A stretch of DNA of 20,173 bases. Origin: a virus. Shown one piece after another: positions 7,606-14,407 of this stretch. Each line of letters begins with the position of its first letter. Within the stretch, counting starts at the first letter, position 1. The position numbers were made by a program, and so were the translations under genes. The stretch covers positions 1 through 20,173 of IMG/VR virus record IMGVR_UViG_3300017788_000233, one strand, 5' to 3'. The notes beneath the pieces were generated by a model. The model saw nothing but the letters and a program-made list of their open reading frames with translations. It ran no database searches and was not told the origin of the DNA.

Positions 7606-7990
7606 CTGCAGGATCTTTTTTGTCAACTCGCTTGTCTGTATTGTAAAATATTTGTTTTAGCATTGTTATAATTCCGTCAAGCTTTAAAATAATTTTTTTA
7701 ACTTGCTCTTCTGCCTCTTTATTTTTTTGAATTACCGGGTTATTGAGAGCCTGAGTAAATAGAGATTTTGAATTACATGCTTTAATATACATATCACCTA
7801 ATTGCTCAATAACGTTAGGTATAGGATAAGGTAAAGGCTTTTCAGCTTTAGAGTTGTTTGGACTTTGATCTATATGTTTTGTAAGTAAATCTTTTAAAGT
7901 AACTCTTTGTGTTCCAAGCTCTCTTGAAGCCATACCGGAAACCCACTTATTATATGCCATTACTTCTTCGAACAAAAGATTATGTTTCAC
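7592..7990 (-). CDS. Protein of unknown function with GTG start, late-type control
   Basis: This 132-residue protein starts at a GTG directly below a perfect TATAAATA box (5-base gap), which fixes the start. The N-terminus LLFEEVMAYNKWVSGM is amphipathic. The middle is polar and Pro-rich (KPLPYPIPNV). The C-terminal half is helical and Lys-rich (VKKIILKLDGIITMLKQIF) and ends DKKDPAVDIK. No family is recognised. Late control suggests a virion or assembly protein. It is divergent from the gene at 8024, with back-to-back late boxes between them. Confidence 0.75.
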   Translation of the reverse strand: MKHNLLFEEVMAYNKWVSGMASRELGTQRVTLKDLLTKHIDQSPNNSKAEKPLPYPIPNVIEQLGDMYIKACNSKSLFTQALNNPVIQKNKEAEEQVKKIILKLDGIITMLKQIFYNTDKRVDKKDPAVDIK

Positions 7991-7995
7991 TAAAA

Positions 7996-8003
7996 TATTT
8001 ATA
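7996..8003 (-). promoter_or_regulatory. T4-type late promoter box (perfect) for the GTG-start gene
   Basis: On the minus strand the box is exactly TATAAATA and ends 5 bases before the GTG at 7990. Its position makes GTG the start and leaves no room for a Shine-Dalgarno. Confidence 0.72.
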
Positions 8004-8010
8004 TTAAATC

Positions 8011-8018
8011 AATAAATA
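8011..8018 (+). promoter_or_regulatory. T4-type late promoter box for the gene at 8024
   Basis: AATAAATA ends 5 bases before the ATG at 8024. It is back to back with the minus-strand box at 7996-8003, so two late promoters share a 33-base divergent spacer. Confidence 0.7.
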
Positions 8019-8023
8019 TTATT

Positions 8024-8428
8024 ATGAGTTTGTTTAAACATAAATTTGACGTTTTATTAGAAGCAGCAGAAGATACAGATACTAAAGTAGCTTCACCAGA
8101 AACTGATAGAGAGGCAATGGCCCAAACGTTAAATACAGCTAAACCTGAAGATTTTGATGTTGAGGGTAGAAGAGAAGAGCTTAACAACCATGTAAAAGAT
8201 AATCAATCTGTAAGATTAAAGGAATGGATTCAGCAAATTGATGCCTTTATTAACTTTTTAAATGGTACAGATGGTTCCTCAATGCAAGTTCAGCTACATA
8301 CAGCTCCTTGTGACTCAACATTCGAAGATATTGCAAGGAGTGAAAAGAAAAAAATTGCTAGATTAGCTGCAGAATTAAGCTCTTTGAGCGAGTCGTTAAA
8401 AGGTTATTTAATTTCTAACGACAAATAA
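8024..8428 (+). CDS. Unknown protein, probable virion component
   Basis: This 134-residue acidic, helical protein has the N-terminus MSLFKHKFDVLLEAAEDTD, which contains an L-x-E|A site of the kind cut by T4-type prohead protease (inference). The rest is polar, with a central helix (SVRLKEWIQQIDAFINFLNG) and a C-terminal coiled-coil-like segment (KKKIARLAAELSSLSESLKGY). No family is recognised. It is the only plus-strand gene between 6180 and 17716 and starts at a late box. Its 3' end overlaps the 3' end of the primase gene by 14 bases, tail to tail. Confidence 0.75.
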   Translation: MSLFKHKFDVLLEAAEDTDTKVASPETDREAMAQTLNTAKPEDFDVEGRREELNNHVKDNQSVRLKEWIQQIDAFINFLNGTDGSSMQVQLHTAPCDSTFEDIARSEKKKIARLAAELSSLSESLKGYLISNDK

Positions 8429-9449
8429 AAGTCATTAAAGTTTTTGCTTTTAAGCTACTAAACGAGTTGTTAATAAAAAACTCCGGTTCAATTTCGTTTA
8501 ACTTTCTATCTATACACATTTCATTAATATCCTTATAATTTTTACCTATATCTTCTGGCCATATAAAGACGCTTTCACCAGCATCTACTAATCTCTGTGT
8601 TTTAGTTTTACTAGCTTTATCAAGACGTTGATTGTCGAGTACCCAAATCTTTTTAAAAAATTTAAAAGCATTAAGCTGTTCCTCTTGCAGTTTAGTAAAC
8701 ATTGAATCGCTGTTTTCTTGAATACCAGCTACAGCTGTACCGTTCTTAACAAAAAACGAATCAATAGGTCCCTCAAAAATAAAAATATAATCTAACTCAT
8801 CAGAAATTTTATTAATATTATATAACGATTTTTCTCCATTTATTTTACTTAGATATTTTGGATAATATTTTAAATCTTCCTTGTATATGCATCTAGATTG
8901 ATAGAAAATAATATCGTTATTTAAATCGTAAAAAGGTATTATAATTCTATTTTTATGTGTGCGGTCTTTAGTAGTGACATATAAAGAATCAGGCCTATTA
9001 ATTGCCTTATCAAGTCTCCTTTCTTTAATAAGGCTTAAAGCATCTGTTACTACTTTATCATTGCTATAAAAATCTAACTGATTATTATCAAATAAATTTA
9101 TAGAATCGAAAGGAAGTTTTTCTTGAGACTTTTTTATTAACGGTACGTCTTCTTTAGCTAAAACATCTAGTGGTAGTATATCATAATTTTTAGATTCGTT
9201 TACTATTTCAGGAAATGTCATACCTGAAACTTCCTGTATCCATTTTACAGTATCGCTATACCAACCGCAATTATGACAACAAATAGAATTTTTTTCTACT
9301 AAGTAAATACATCTTCTCTTCTTACCCCAGGATTTACCTTCGTGACAAATAGGGCAGCCCGCAATATAAGTGTTGCTTACTTTTTTAAATTTAGGATAAC
9401 CAGCATACTGGTAAAACTTTTGCAAAACGTATTCGGAAGGTATAACCAC
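8415..9449 (-). CDS. DNA primase, gp61-like
   Basis: This 344-residue primase would make RNA primers for lagging-strand synthesis with the gp41-like helicase. The zinc-binding domain has C32-x2-C35 (GCPICHEG) and a second pair near 57-61 (CCHNCGW). The TOPRIM domain has the catalytic Glu at 226 (FIFEGPID), a LDNQ motif at 271-274 and DINE at 307-310. T4-type primases carry D-N-E/Q rather than a canonical DxD, so this is not a defect. T4 gp61 is 342 residues. The start is GTG, with a sigma70-like promoter 6 bases upstream. In T4 the helicase and primase genes are adjacent; here they are about 5 kb apart on the same strand. Confidence 0.92.
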   Translation of the reverse strand: MVIPSEYVLQKFYQYAGYPKFKKVSNTYIAGCPICHEGKSWGKKRRCIYLVEKNSICCHNCGWYSDTVKWIQEVSGMTFPEIVNESKNYDILPLDVLAKEDVPLIKKSQEKLPFDSINLFDNNQLDFYSNDKVVTDALSLIKERRLDKAINRPDSLYVTTKDRTHKNRIIIPFYDLNNDIIFYQSRCIYKEDLKYYPKYLSKINGEKSLYNINKISDELDYIFIFEGPIDSFFVKNGTAVAGIQENSDSMFTKLQEEQLNAFKFFKKIWVLDNQRLDKASKTKTQRLVDAGESVFIWPEDIGKNYKDINEMCIDRKLNEIEPEFFINNSFSSLKAKTLMTFICR

Positions 9450-9455
9450 ACTTAT

Positions 9456-9483
9456 AGTATACTAGAAATATTAACTAAAACAA
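9456..9483 (-). promoter_or_regulatory. Sigma70-like promoter for primase
   Basis: On the minus strand TTGTTT (9478-9483), a 16-base spacer and TATACT (9456-9461) end 6 bases before the GTG start at 9449. Spacing and gap match the promoters of gp32, gp45 and the reductase. Confidence 0.5.
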
Positions 9484-9485
9484 GA

Positions 9486-9668
9486 TTATTTCTTAGGAGC
9501 AATATCTCTGACAGAAACAATGCCTTTTCTAATAAAAGCACCAGAAGCTGGGTCAATATATTCTGCTTCAACAATCTCTTTACCTTCGCGAATATATGTC
9601 CTTAGTCTAGGCTTTACAGGTTCTCCACTTATAGGAGAAACTATAGGCTTAGGCTGAATAAAGTTCAT
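9486..9668 (-). CDS. Small protein of unknown function, late-type control
   Basis: This 60-residue protein is Pro/Arg/Lys-rich with a central strand-rich part (RLRTYIREGKEIVEAEYIDP, ASGAFIRKGIVSV). There are no cysteines or membrane segments. No family is recognised. The start is set by a late box 5 bases upstream, which overlaps the stop of the preceding gene. The small size and late control fit a structural accessory or decoration protein, but that is a guess. Confidence 0.7.
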   Translation of the reverse strand: MNFIQPKPIVSPISGEPVKPRLRTYIREGKEIVEAEYIDPASGAFIRKGIVSVRDIAPKK

Positions 9669-9672
9669 ACTA

Positions 9673-9870
9673 TTATTTATTCAATGCTTCACTGAGCTTA
9701 CGCTTTAACTGTACAGTGTATTTTTGTACAACAGTATCAATAGTCTTATTAGCTGCTTCGATACCCTTTTTAGAAGCAATAGCAACAATGTCATCTTTGC
9801 TCAGAAGAACAGTAAAAGAATTAATCTCCCTGCTGTCCTCTCTAATAATAGTTTCAATAGATAATTTCAT
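9673..9870 (-). CDS. Small helical protein of unknown function, late-type control
   Basis: This 65-residue protein begins MKLSIETIIRED. An in-frame ATG five codons upstream would overlap the preceding gene and disrupt the spacing to the late box, so 9870 is preferred. It has a short beta strand region (SFTVLLSKDDIVAIASKKG) and a C-terminal helix (YTVQLKRKLSEALNK). No family is recognised. A late box ends 5 bases before the start. Confidence 0.7.
   Translation of the reverse strand: MKLSIETIIREDSREINSFTVLLSKDDIVAIASKKGIEAANKTIDTVVQKYTVQLKRKLSEALNK
9674..9681 (-). promoter_or_regulatory. T4-type late promoter box for the gene at 9486-9668
   Basis: The minus-strand octamer AATAAATA ends 5 bases before the ATG at 9668. 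The upstream gene's last codons (AAT AAA TAA) form the box, so promoter and stop are fused. Confidence 0.65.
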
Positions 9871-9874
9871 GTAA

Positions 9875-10174
9875 CTATTTAACAATACTGTTAGTTAAAT
9901 CAATTTTTTTGTTTTTATTGTATTGCGCAATACAAACTTTGTAAATGTCAGAAGGTAACTTCTCTACTATGTCGACAATATTTTCGCTTAAGCCAAACTT
10001 AAATTTGTCGCTTGGAATTTCTCGTACATGCATTTCGGGTAAAGATAAAAAATAGTTATTAATGTTGTCTGATTCTATAAAAACAAGTAGTTCACCGAGA
10101 TATTTACCGCCTGTAACTGCGTAAATATATTTCTTCTTAGGGTGTTCTTTTTTAAAAAAATTGATAAATTTCAT
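9875..10174 (-). CDS. Small protein of unknown function, coupled to the reductase gene
   Basis: This 99-residue protein begins MKFINFFKKEHPKKKY. The start at 10174 gives a 4-base ATGA overlap with the stop of the RmlD-like reductase gene, the usual sign of translational coupling; an upstream in-frame ATG (10192) is less likely. It has alternating strands and helices (YIYAVTGGKYLGELLVFIES, ENIVDIVEKLPSDIYKVCI) and no known motif. I cannot assign a function. Confidence 0.7.
   Translation of the reverse strand: MKFINFFKKEHPKKKYIYAVTGGKYLGELLVFIESDNINNYFLSLPEMHVREIPSDKFKFGLSENIVDIVEKLPSDIYKVCIAQYNKNKKIDLTNSIVK
9876..9883 (-). promoter_or_regulatory. T4-type late promoter box for the gene at 9673-9870
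   Basis: The minus-strand octamer GTTAAATA ends 5 bases before the ATG at 9870. The TAG stop of the upstream gene (9875-9877) overlaps its last two bases. The first base departs from consensus. Confidence 0.55.
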
Positions 10175-11040
10175 CCTAAAGCTTGTACACATTTATCCAT
10201 TACTGTTAATGCGTTGGGTAGCGATAACTCCATATTCTTAATTTTCTCTGTACTTAATATACAGTTACTTCTATTTGCCTTTAACTGAAGGTTTTCAATA
10301 TCTACAAATTTCCAATTTGGATTAATAATATTATATTTCGAAAACAGCTCTACTACTTCTCTTGCGTCTACGCCACCTTCGTTTACCACGTTGTATATCC
10401 CAGCATCGGACTTATAGTATCCTTCTTTAATAAATTTTCTAATAAAAGTAGCAAGATCATCAAGAGATGTCATACTATTTTTATAGCAAACTAAATTATC
10501 ATATTTTAAAATTTTATTTAAATAATTTCTATCTGACGGATAATCACAAAAAGGCATTCTTATTCTTAATGTTGTAGTGTTACTAGGATTAACAAGATAT
10601 TCAGCTAAATGCTTTGTTTTTGAGTAAAAGCTGCTATTAGGATTAAACATGCCAAAATTAGGAATATCCTCTTCTGAAAATTCTTTTTCATAACCAGTAA
10701 AAATACACCCGCTAGAAACGTTAATAAGATAGTAATTATACTTTTCGCAGAAATTACTCAAAAAGACAGGTAATTTAGTATTATATTCGAGACAAGCTTC
10801 TTTGTTTGATTCGCATGCATCTACGTTAGGCTTTCCTGTATAGCCAGAACAATTTAAAATAATAACATCATTCGAAGGATTATAAAAAGAAGTTCTTACA
10901 TATTTTTTTAAACTTATTTCATCAAAATAATTTACATCTTTACGGTTAGCAAAGTTAATAATAAAATCATGATCATCTTTTAAGAAATTTGCAACGTGTG
11001 ATCCGACAAAACCTTTACCAATAATAAACAAATTATTCAT
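10171..11040 (-). CDS. RmlD-like NAD(P)-dependent sugar reductase/epimerase (extended SDR)
   Basis: This 289-residue Rossmann-fold enzyme is of the extended short-chain dehydrogenase type, closest in layout to dTDP-4-dehydrorhamnose reductase. The nucleotide-binding glycine motif is at 8-13 (GKGFVG). The NCSG segment is at 63-66, with ACESN following (75-79). The catalytic Ser lies at about 109-110 (NVSSGCIF) and the Y-x-x-x-K pair is Y139/K143 (YSKTK). A C-terminal substrate domain follows. The reaction would be reduction or epimerisation of a nucleotide sugar; the exact substrate is not visible. It could modify virion, DNA or host surface glycans. A sigma70-like promoter with an inverted repeat over the -35 lies upstream, and the next gene overlaps its stop. 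Confidence 0.85.
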   Translation of the reverse strand: MNNLFIIGKGFVGSHVANFLKDDHDFIINFANRKDVNYFDEISLKKYVRTSFYNPSNDVIILNCSGYTGKPNVDACESNKEACLEYNTKLPVFLSNFCEKYNYYLINVSSGCIFTGYEKEFSEEDIPNFGMFNPNSSFYSKTKHLAEYLVNPSNTTTLRIRMPFCDYPSDRNYLNKILKYDNLVCYKNSMTSLDDLATFIRKFIKEGYYKSDAGIYNVVNEGGVDAREVVELFSKYNIINPNWKFVDIENLQLKANRSNCILSTEKIKNMELSLPNALTVMDKCVQALG

Positions 11041-11045
11041 ATAAT

Positions 11046-11073
11046 ATTATATTAAGACTTGAGCAATTCTCAA
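11046..11073 (-). promoter_or_regulatory. Sigma70-like promoter for the RmlD-like gene
   Basis: On the minus strand TTGAGA (11068-11073), a 16-base spacer and a perfect TATAAT (11046-11051) end 5 bases before the ATG at 11040. An inverted repeat covers the -35. Confidence 0.65.
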
Positions 11074-11074
11074 G
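11058..11074. repeat. Inverted repeat over the -35 of the RmlD-like gene
   Basis: A perfect 6-bp inverted repeat, CTTGAG-N5-CTCAAG, spans the -35 region. It could be an operator or a weak attenuator hairpin for the upstream gene. There is no T run after it on either strand, so it is not a clear terminator. Confidence 0.45.
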
Positions 11075-11076
11075 AA

Positions 11077-11394
11077 TTATTCTTCAGAGTTATTTTTAAA
11101 AATAAATTTATTTAGCAATGTGCCTAAAGAATCTGCTTCTTGTTGATTATGGGCAGATATTAGTGTAACGGGCTCTCCTTCACAATTATAGCCTATCAAA
11201 ATAAAGCAGTTTAAAAACTCTAATATTTGACTATTAAGAGCGTCGAGATCCCTTTTTGAATCGAGCTTATCCTTAGCATGATCGCGTAAAAAAGAAATTA
11301 AAGCTTTGTGGGTAAGTTCTTTTATGTCCTTATTTGCATTAGGATCAAAAGCCTTATTATCATTATTACCATTAGATGACTTTTTGTCCTTCAT
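11077..11394 (-). CDS. Small protein of unknown function, downstream of the clamp operon
   Basis: This 105-residue protein starts at the second of two adjacent ATG codons, because a late-type box ends 6 bases before 11394 but only 3 before 11397. It has a polar Asn/Asp/Lys-rich N-terminus (about 25 residues) and a helical middle (LTHKALISFLRDHAKDKL). The C-terminal half has FLNCFILIGYNCEGEPVTLI and a final helix. No family is recognised. It starts inside the end of the preceding gene. A role as a transcription co-factor is possible from position near gp45, but no motif supports it. Confidence 0.7.
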   Translation of the reverse strand: MKDKKSSNGNNDNKAFDPNANKDIKELTHKALISFLRDHAKDKLDSKRDLDALNSQILEFLNCFILIGYNCEGEPVTLISAHNQQEADSLGTLLNKFIFKNNSEE

Positions 11395-11746
11395 CATAAT
11401 TATTTAATCTTTTTGACAGAAATCTATCTCTTCCTTGATAGTCTGTATTGTTTGTTACACCGTGCTTTAAGAGATAATCAATAATAACCTCTATACTAGA
11501 TGTTTTAATGTAAAATTTAGGTGGGATATTTTTTCCACCGTCGTCTATTTCAAACATAATTTCGTTTATTTCATTCTTATTAGCATAACATGTTATAAGA
11601 ACTGAGGCCTCACTTGGGTTAACCATTACAGTCCATTGTCTGGGGTCTGATTTAGAATAGATAGCAAAAAGTTTAATAGCTATAAATCCATTATCTCTCA
11701 GGCGCTTTATAAAATAGCTAGGTGTTCTAAGTTTATTTTTACTCAT
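11372..11746 (-). CDS. Conserved-looking small protein directly downstream of the clamp gene
   Basis: This 124-residue protein is basic at both ends with a beta-rich core: TPSYFIKRLRDNGF, DPRQWTVMVNPSEASVLITC, IMFEIDDGG and a helix VIIDYLLKHGV. It does not look like RegA, gp62 or gp33 of T4 by eye. Its ATG shares a base with the stop of the clamp gene (TAATG), so it should be translated with the clamp. Functions tied to clamp, such as clamp binding, late transcription or RNA control, are possible but not shown. Confidence 0.75.
   Translation of the reverse strand: MSKNKLRTPSYFIKRLRDNGFIAIKLFAIYSKSDPRQWTVMVNPSEASVLITCYANKNEINEIMFEIDDGGKNIPPKFYIKTSSIEVIIDYLLKHGVTNNTDYQGRDRFLSKRLNNYDEGQKVI
11401..11408 (-). 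promoter_or_regulatory. T4-type late promoter box for the gene at 11077-11394
   Basis: The minus-strand octamer ATTAAATA lies inside the end of the preceding gene and ends 6 bases before the ATG at 11394. Confidence 0.55.
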
Positions 11747-12477
11747 TAGTTTGCCAATGCTGAAATAATAAATTTAAACTTAGAATCATCTAAATTTAGA
11801 TCTAATGTTACAACACCCATTTTAGTAATTAAACGAGATTCTAACTCTTTAAATCTCATAGAAGAAATTATTCTAAATATCTCAAAATTCAACGGTATAG
11901 CATTAGCAAACTGCGTTCCTTCATAATTATCTGATATCTTAATACCGTATGAGTCTATATTAGATCTCGTTTTATCCGTTAATTCTCCGGTCAATGTATT
12001 GTTTTTAACAGATAGATATATTTTATTAGACTCTGTACTAATAGAACTACCCTTAATCAAACTAACAATAGAATTATAAGTGAGTGTAAATTTACCGTCA
12101 AATTCTAATTTATTGATCTTATCAATGCTAATCTTAGGGGTAGAAATAATGCCATCATCATACAAATGATATTTAAATCTTACTGTATCAGACTTATATC
12201 CTATAAAATTCTGACTTATATCAAGAGAAAAACTCGGTTCATCAATACAGGATATAACGCGAACAAACTTCTTTAAATCAGGTACATTTAAAATTTTATC
12301 ACAATCAACTCTATCATCAGAGTACTCCGAGCTTACTATAATTGTATTGTCGCCTGCTGAAACAATCGAACTAATCTTTCCTTTTGTAACTTTAAGTACA
12401 GCAGCATCAGCTATTTTACTTAACGGAGATATAAAGTTATTTAAAAATTTATCTTTATCCGTAATCGTTAGATTCAT
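11746..12477 (-). CDS. DNA polymerase sliding clamp, gp45-like
   Basis: This 243-residue protein matches gp45-type clamps in length (T4: 228) and layout: an N-terminal helix with FLNNFISPLSKIADAAVLKV, repeated beta hairpins and a second half with LTYNSIVSLIKGSS, then MRFKELESRLITKMGVVTLDLNLDD and a C-terminal strand KFKFIISAL. The trimeric ring tethers the replicative polymerase, and in T4 it also activates late promoters with gp33 and gp55. That second role fits the TATAAATA-type boxes in this window. Clamp-loader genes (44/62), adjacent in T4, are not here. A sigma70-like promoter ends 7 bases upstream. The next gene starts on its stop codon. Confidence 0.85.
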   Translation of the reverse strand: MNLTITDKDKFLNNFISPLSKIADAAVLKVTKGKISSIVSAGDNTIIVSSEYSDDRVDCDKILNVPDLKKFVRVISCIDEPSFSLDISQNFIGYKSDTVRFKYHLYDDGIISTPKISIDKINKLEFDGKFTLTYNSIVSLIKGSSISTESNKIYLSVKNNTLTGELTDKTRSNIDSYGIKISDNYEGTQFANAIPLNFEIFRIISSMRFKELESRLITKMGVVTLDLNLDDSKFKFIISALAN

Positions 12478-12484
12478 TTCATTT

Positions 12485-12512
12485 ATAATAATATAAATGT
12501 CTTACTAATCAA
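12485..12512 (-). promoter_or_regulatory. Sigma70-like promoter for the clamp gene
   Basis: On the minus strand TTGATT (12507-12512), a 16-base spacer and TATTAT (12485-12490) end 7 bases before the ATG at 12477. The -35 begins right after the stop of the upstream gene and is identical to that of gp32. Confidence 0.55.
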
Positions 12513-12884
12513 TTACTTTTTTAACAAATCAATAATTTGAGACAGCTTAGTATTAATTTCGTCTAATTTTAAAAAAAGCTTATCAGGATTACTGTTTGCA
12601 ACATCACTAAATCTTATTTGAGCCGGGGCAACCGGTTGGTTTTGATGCTTTACTTGTGCATTAATAGAACTTACAACTTCAGGTGCAGGGGCAGCAACTG
12701 TTGTAGCTTGCGCAGGAATAGAATTGATTACCTTAGCAGGATCAATAGTCATACCTTGTAAAGAAGTGGTCTTAGAAATCATATGACTTTCTAACTGCTT
12801 AAGATCACCGGTAAGATGCTGGCCCATAAACTGAAGAGTAATCATTTTGATCTCCTCAGGTGAAAGATCTTTAAATGTGTCCAT
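12513..12884 (-). CDS. Small protein of unknown function between gp32 and gp45
   Basis: This 123-residue protein has a helical N-terminal domain (LSPEEIKMITLQFMGQHLTG, LKQLESHMI), an Ala/Pro/Gln/Val-rich linker at about 57-85 and a C-terminal coiled-coil-like helix (KLFLKLDEINTKLSQIIDLLKK region). Its ATG shares a base with the stop of gp32 (TAATG), so it is likely co-translated with it. The linker-plus-helix design is typical of adaptor proteins. No family is recognised. Confidence 0.75.
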   Translation of the reverse strand: MDTFKDLSPEEIKMITLQFMGQHLTGDLKQLESHMISKTTSLQGMTIDPAKVINSIPAQATTVAAPAPEVVSSINAQVKHQNQPVAPAQIRFSDVANSNPDKLFLKLDEINTKLSQIIDLLKK

Positions 12885-13735
12885 TATAGATCTTTAAGAA
12901 GTTCAGAGATTGACTCATCATCATCCTGACTGACTTTCTTAACTTCTGTTTTTGCTTCCTTAACAGATACTTTTGTAGCAGGTACCGGGGCGGATGTAGT
13001 AGGCGCTTCTACTTCTTCAACTTCCTTTGTGCCATTATAATGAGTATCGAGCAAATCTTTGAGCTCGTCATAGCTCTTAACCGATACATAGCTCTCGAGA
13101 TCAAAAGCACTCTTGTAAATCTTATCGTACGAATCTTCATCAAGACCTTCAATCTCCTTAGGAGTTGAGAACTTAGATGAAACGTATGTAGGATAATCGC
13201 CTTGCTTCTCAACCTTAATTCTTAGGTTACAACCTTTAGAAGAAAGATCAAAAATACGAGGTCCGAGTTCTGCAGCTTCTTCGCCTTCGATAGCATCCAT
13301 AATAATCTTATGTAATTGTCTACCAAAGCGAACGATCTTGATCTTACCGTTATTATCTGCATTTACAGGGTCATTAACAACATATACATTTACAAGCCAA
13401 TTCTCTCTTCTCTTAATAGCAAGAGCCTTTTCTTTTTCTTTCTCAGTACCATTGCGAAGAATTCTGTATCTTTCTTCAGCAATAGGATCACGCTGATTCC
13501 AGGTAGTAGGGCTTACAGCAGTAACAAGCTGACCAGTGGTTACGCTATTCCAACCATAAGAATAATAATGAAAAAACGTCTTTGTAGGGTCTTTAACGTT
13601 AGGAAGTAATCTCACAACGTAGGTATTACCAACCTCAGTCTTTAGATAATCCTTAATCTTAGAAGAAACGTTTTCGTTATTTTTAGTTAGCGCGCCTTTA
13701 ATGCTTTCAAACATCGATGCTGTAAATGTACTCAT
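12884..13735 (-). CDS. Single-stranded DNA-binding protein, gp32-like, lacking the zinc site
   Basis: This 283-residue protein (T4 gp32: 301) would coat single-stranded DNA in replication and recombination. Shared features are the VVRLLPNVKDP segment (40-50; T4 has VIRFLPSKND), ENWLVNVYVVNDPVNADNNGK (111-131; T4 has [20 protein letters not shown]), the following RFG, and an acidic C-terminal tail ending DDDESISELLKDL (T4 has DDTDLDDLLNDL), which recruits partner proteins. The T4 zinc ligands (His64, Cys77, Cys87, Cys90) have no counterpart: the region around 71-90 reads VTAVSPTTWNQRDP, and the only cysteine is Cys169. Codon use is more ordered than in its neighbours, as expected of an abundant protein. 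A TTGATT-N16-TAATAT promoter precedes it. Confidence 0.88.
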   Translation of the reverse strand: MSTFTASMFESIKGALTKNNENVSSKIKDYLKTEVGNTYVVRLLPNVKDPTKTFFHYYSYGWNSVTTGQLVTAVSPTTWNQRDPIAEERYRILRNGTEKEKEKALAIKRRENWLVNVYVVNDPVNADNNGKIKIVRFGRQLHKIIMDAIEGEEAAELGPRIFDLSSKGCNLRIKVEKQGDYPTYVSSKFSTPKEIEGLDEDSYDKIYKSAFDLESYVSVKSYDELKDLLDTHYNGTKEVEEVEAPTTSAPVPATKVSVKEAKTEVKKVSQDDDESISELLKDL

Positions 13736-13741
13736 AAAGTA

Positions 13742-13769
13742 ATATTAAAGGATACTGTAGTTAAATCAA
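13742..13769 (-). promoter_or_regulatory. Sigma70-like promoter for gp32
   Basis: On the minus strand TTGATT (13764-13769), a 16-base spacer and TAATAT (13742-13747) end 6 bases before the ATG at 13735. The TGA stop of the upstream gene is part of the -35. Confidence 0.55.
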
Positions 13770-14407
13770 GCAAATTTATTAATTATTTTTTTAATGCCTA
13801 GTTCGACTAATTTAACGGCCTTTTTAGAGCTATACAGTTTGGTTCTAAAAACAGAAATATTGTTAAAAAGATCGTCACCAACAATAAATTTTGCAACGTC
13901 AGATTCAACTAATTTTAAATTTTTTTCAAAATTTTCAAAACCTAAAAGAGAAAAGACATTAACTTTATGTTCTTTTAAATGAATAAGAAAACTAAATTGA
14001 TTATTAGTTTTATGATTAATGTAGTTTTTAGGATTAATTTGATTTTTCTGGCAAAAATTAAAAATGTACACTAGAGATTGTTTTATATTATTAAGTTGCT
14101 CATCACTATCGGGGTCCATACTAAGCTTTTTGTTTTGAAATAAAGTATAAGCCTTAGTAGCTTTAAGTGTTGTAAAGTATTCTAAAGGAAAATAATCTTG
14201 ATCTGAATAAACTACATAAGGTGCTTTAAAAAACTCTTCTGTCTTAATATGAGGAAATCGTCTTAAAAAACTTGCAATTTTTTTTATTAAAACAAAGTTT
14301 TTATCGTCAAGCTTATCAAAATTTTTTCTTAATTTAAAAGGTAAATTTTTGCTCGTCCTTGTAGCAATTAAATAGTTGTTGTAAATGTGCTTCTCAAAAA
14401 GCGTCAT
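13766..14407 (-). CDS. Unknown helical protein, candidate gp59-like helicase loader
   Basis: This 213-residue Lys/Phe-rich, wholly helical protein lies directly upstream of gp32. In T4 that place is taken by gp59, a 217-residue helical protein that loads the gp41 helicase on gp32-coated DNA. Length, fold class and neighbours agree, and there is a loose similarity of pattern (IASFLRRFPHIKTEEFFKAP followed by a Tyr/Asp-rich helix), but no diagnostic motif is visible. The chosen ATG lies 2 bases after the stop of the bS21 gene; an in-frame start at 14425 would overlap it. The call as loader is inference and could be wrong. Confidence 0.72.
   Translation of the reverse strand: MTLFEKHIYNNYLIATRTSKNLPFKLRKNFDKLDDKNFVLIKKIASFLRRFPHIKTEEFFKAPYVVYSDQDYFPLEYFTTLKATKAYTLFQNKKLSMDPDSDEQLNNIKQSLVYIFNFCQKNQINPKNYINHKTNNQFSFLIHLKEHKVNVFSLLGFENFEKNLKLVESDVAKFIVGDDLFNNISVFRTKLYSSKKAVKLVELGIKKIINKFA

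Noticed and set aside
8622-8640. Apparent loss of the TOPRIM DxD in the primase (LDNQ)
   Set aside because: T4-type primases carry a D-N-E/Q version at this place, so it is a family trait and not a damaged active site.
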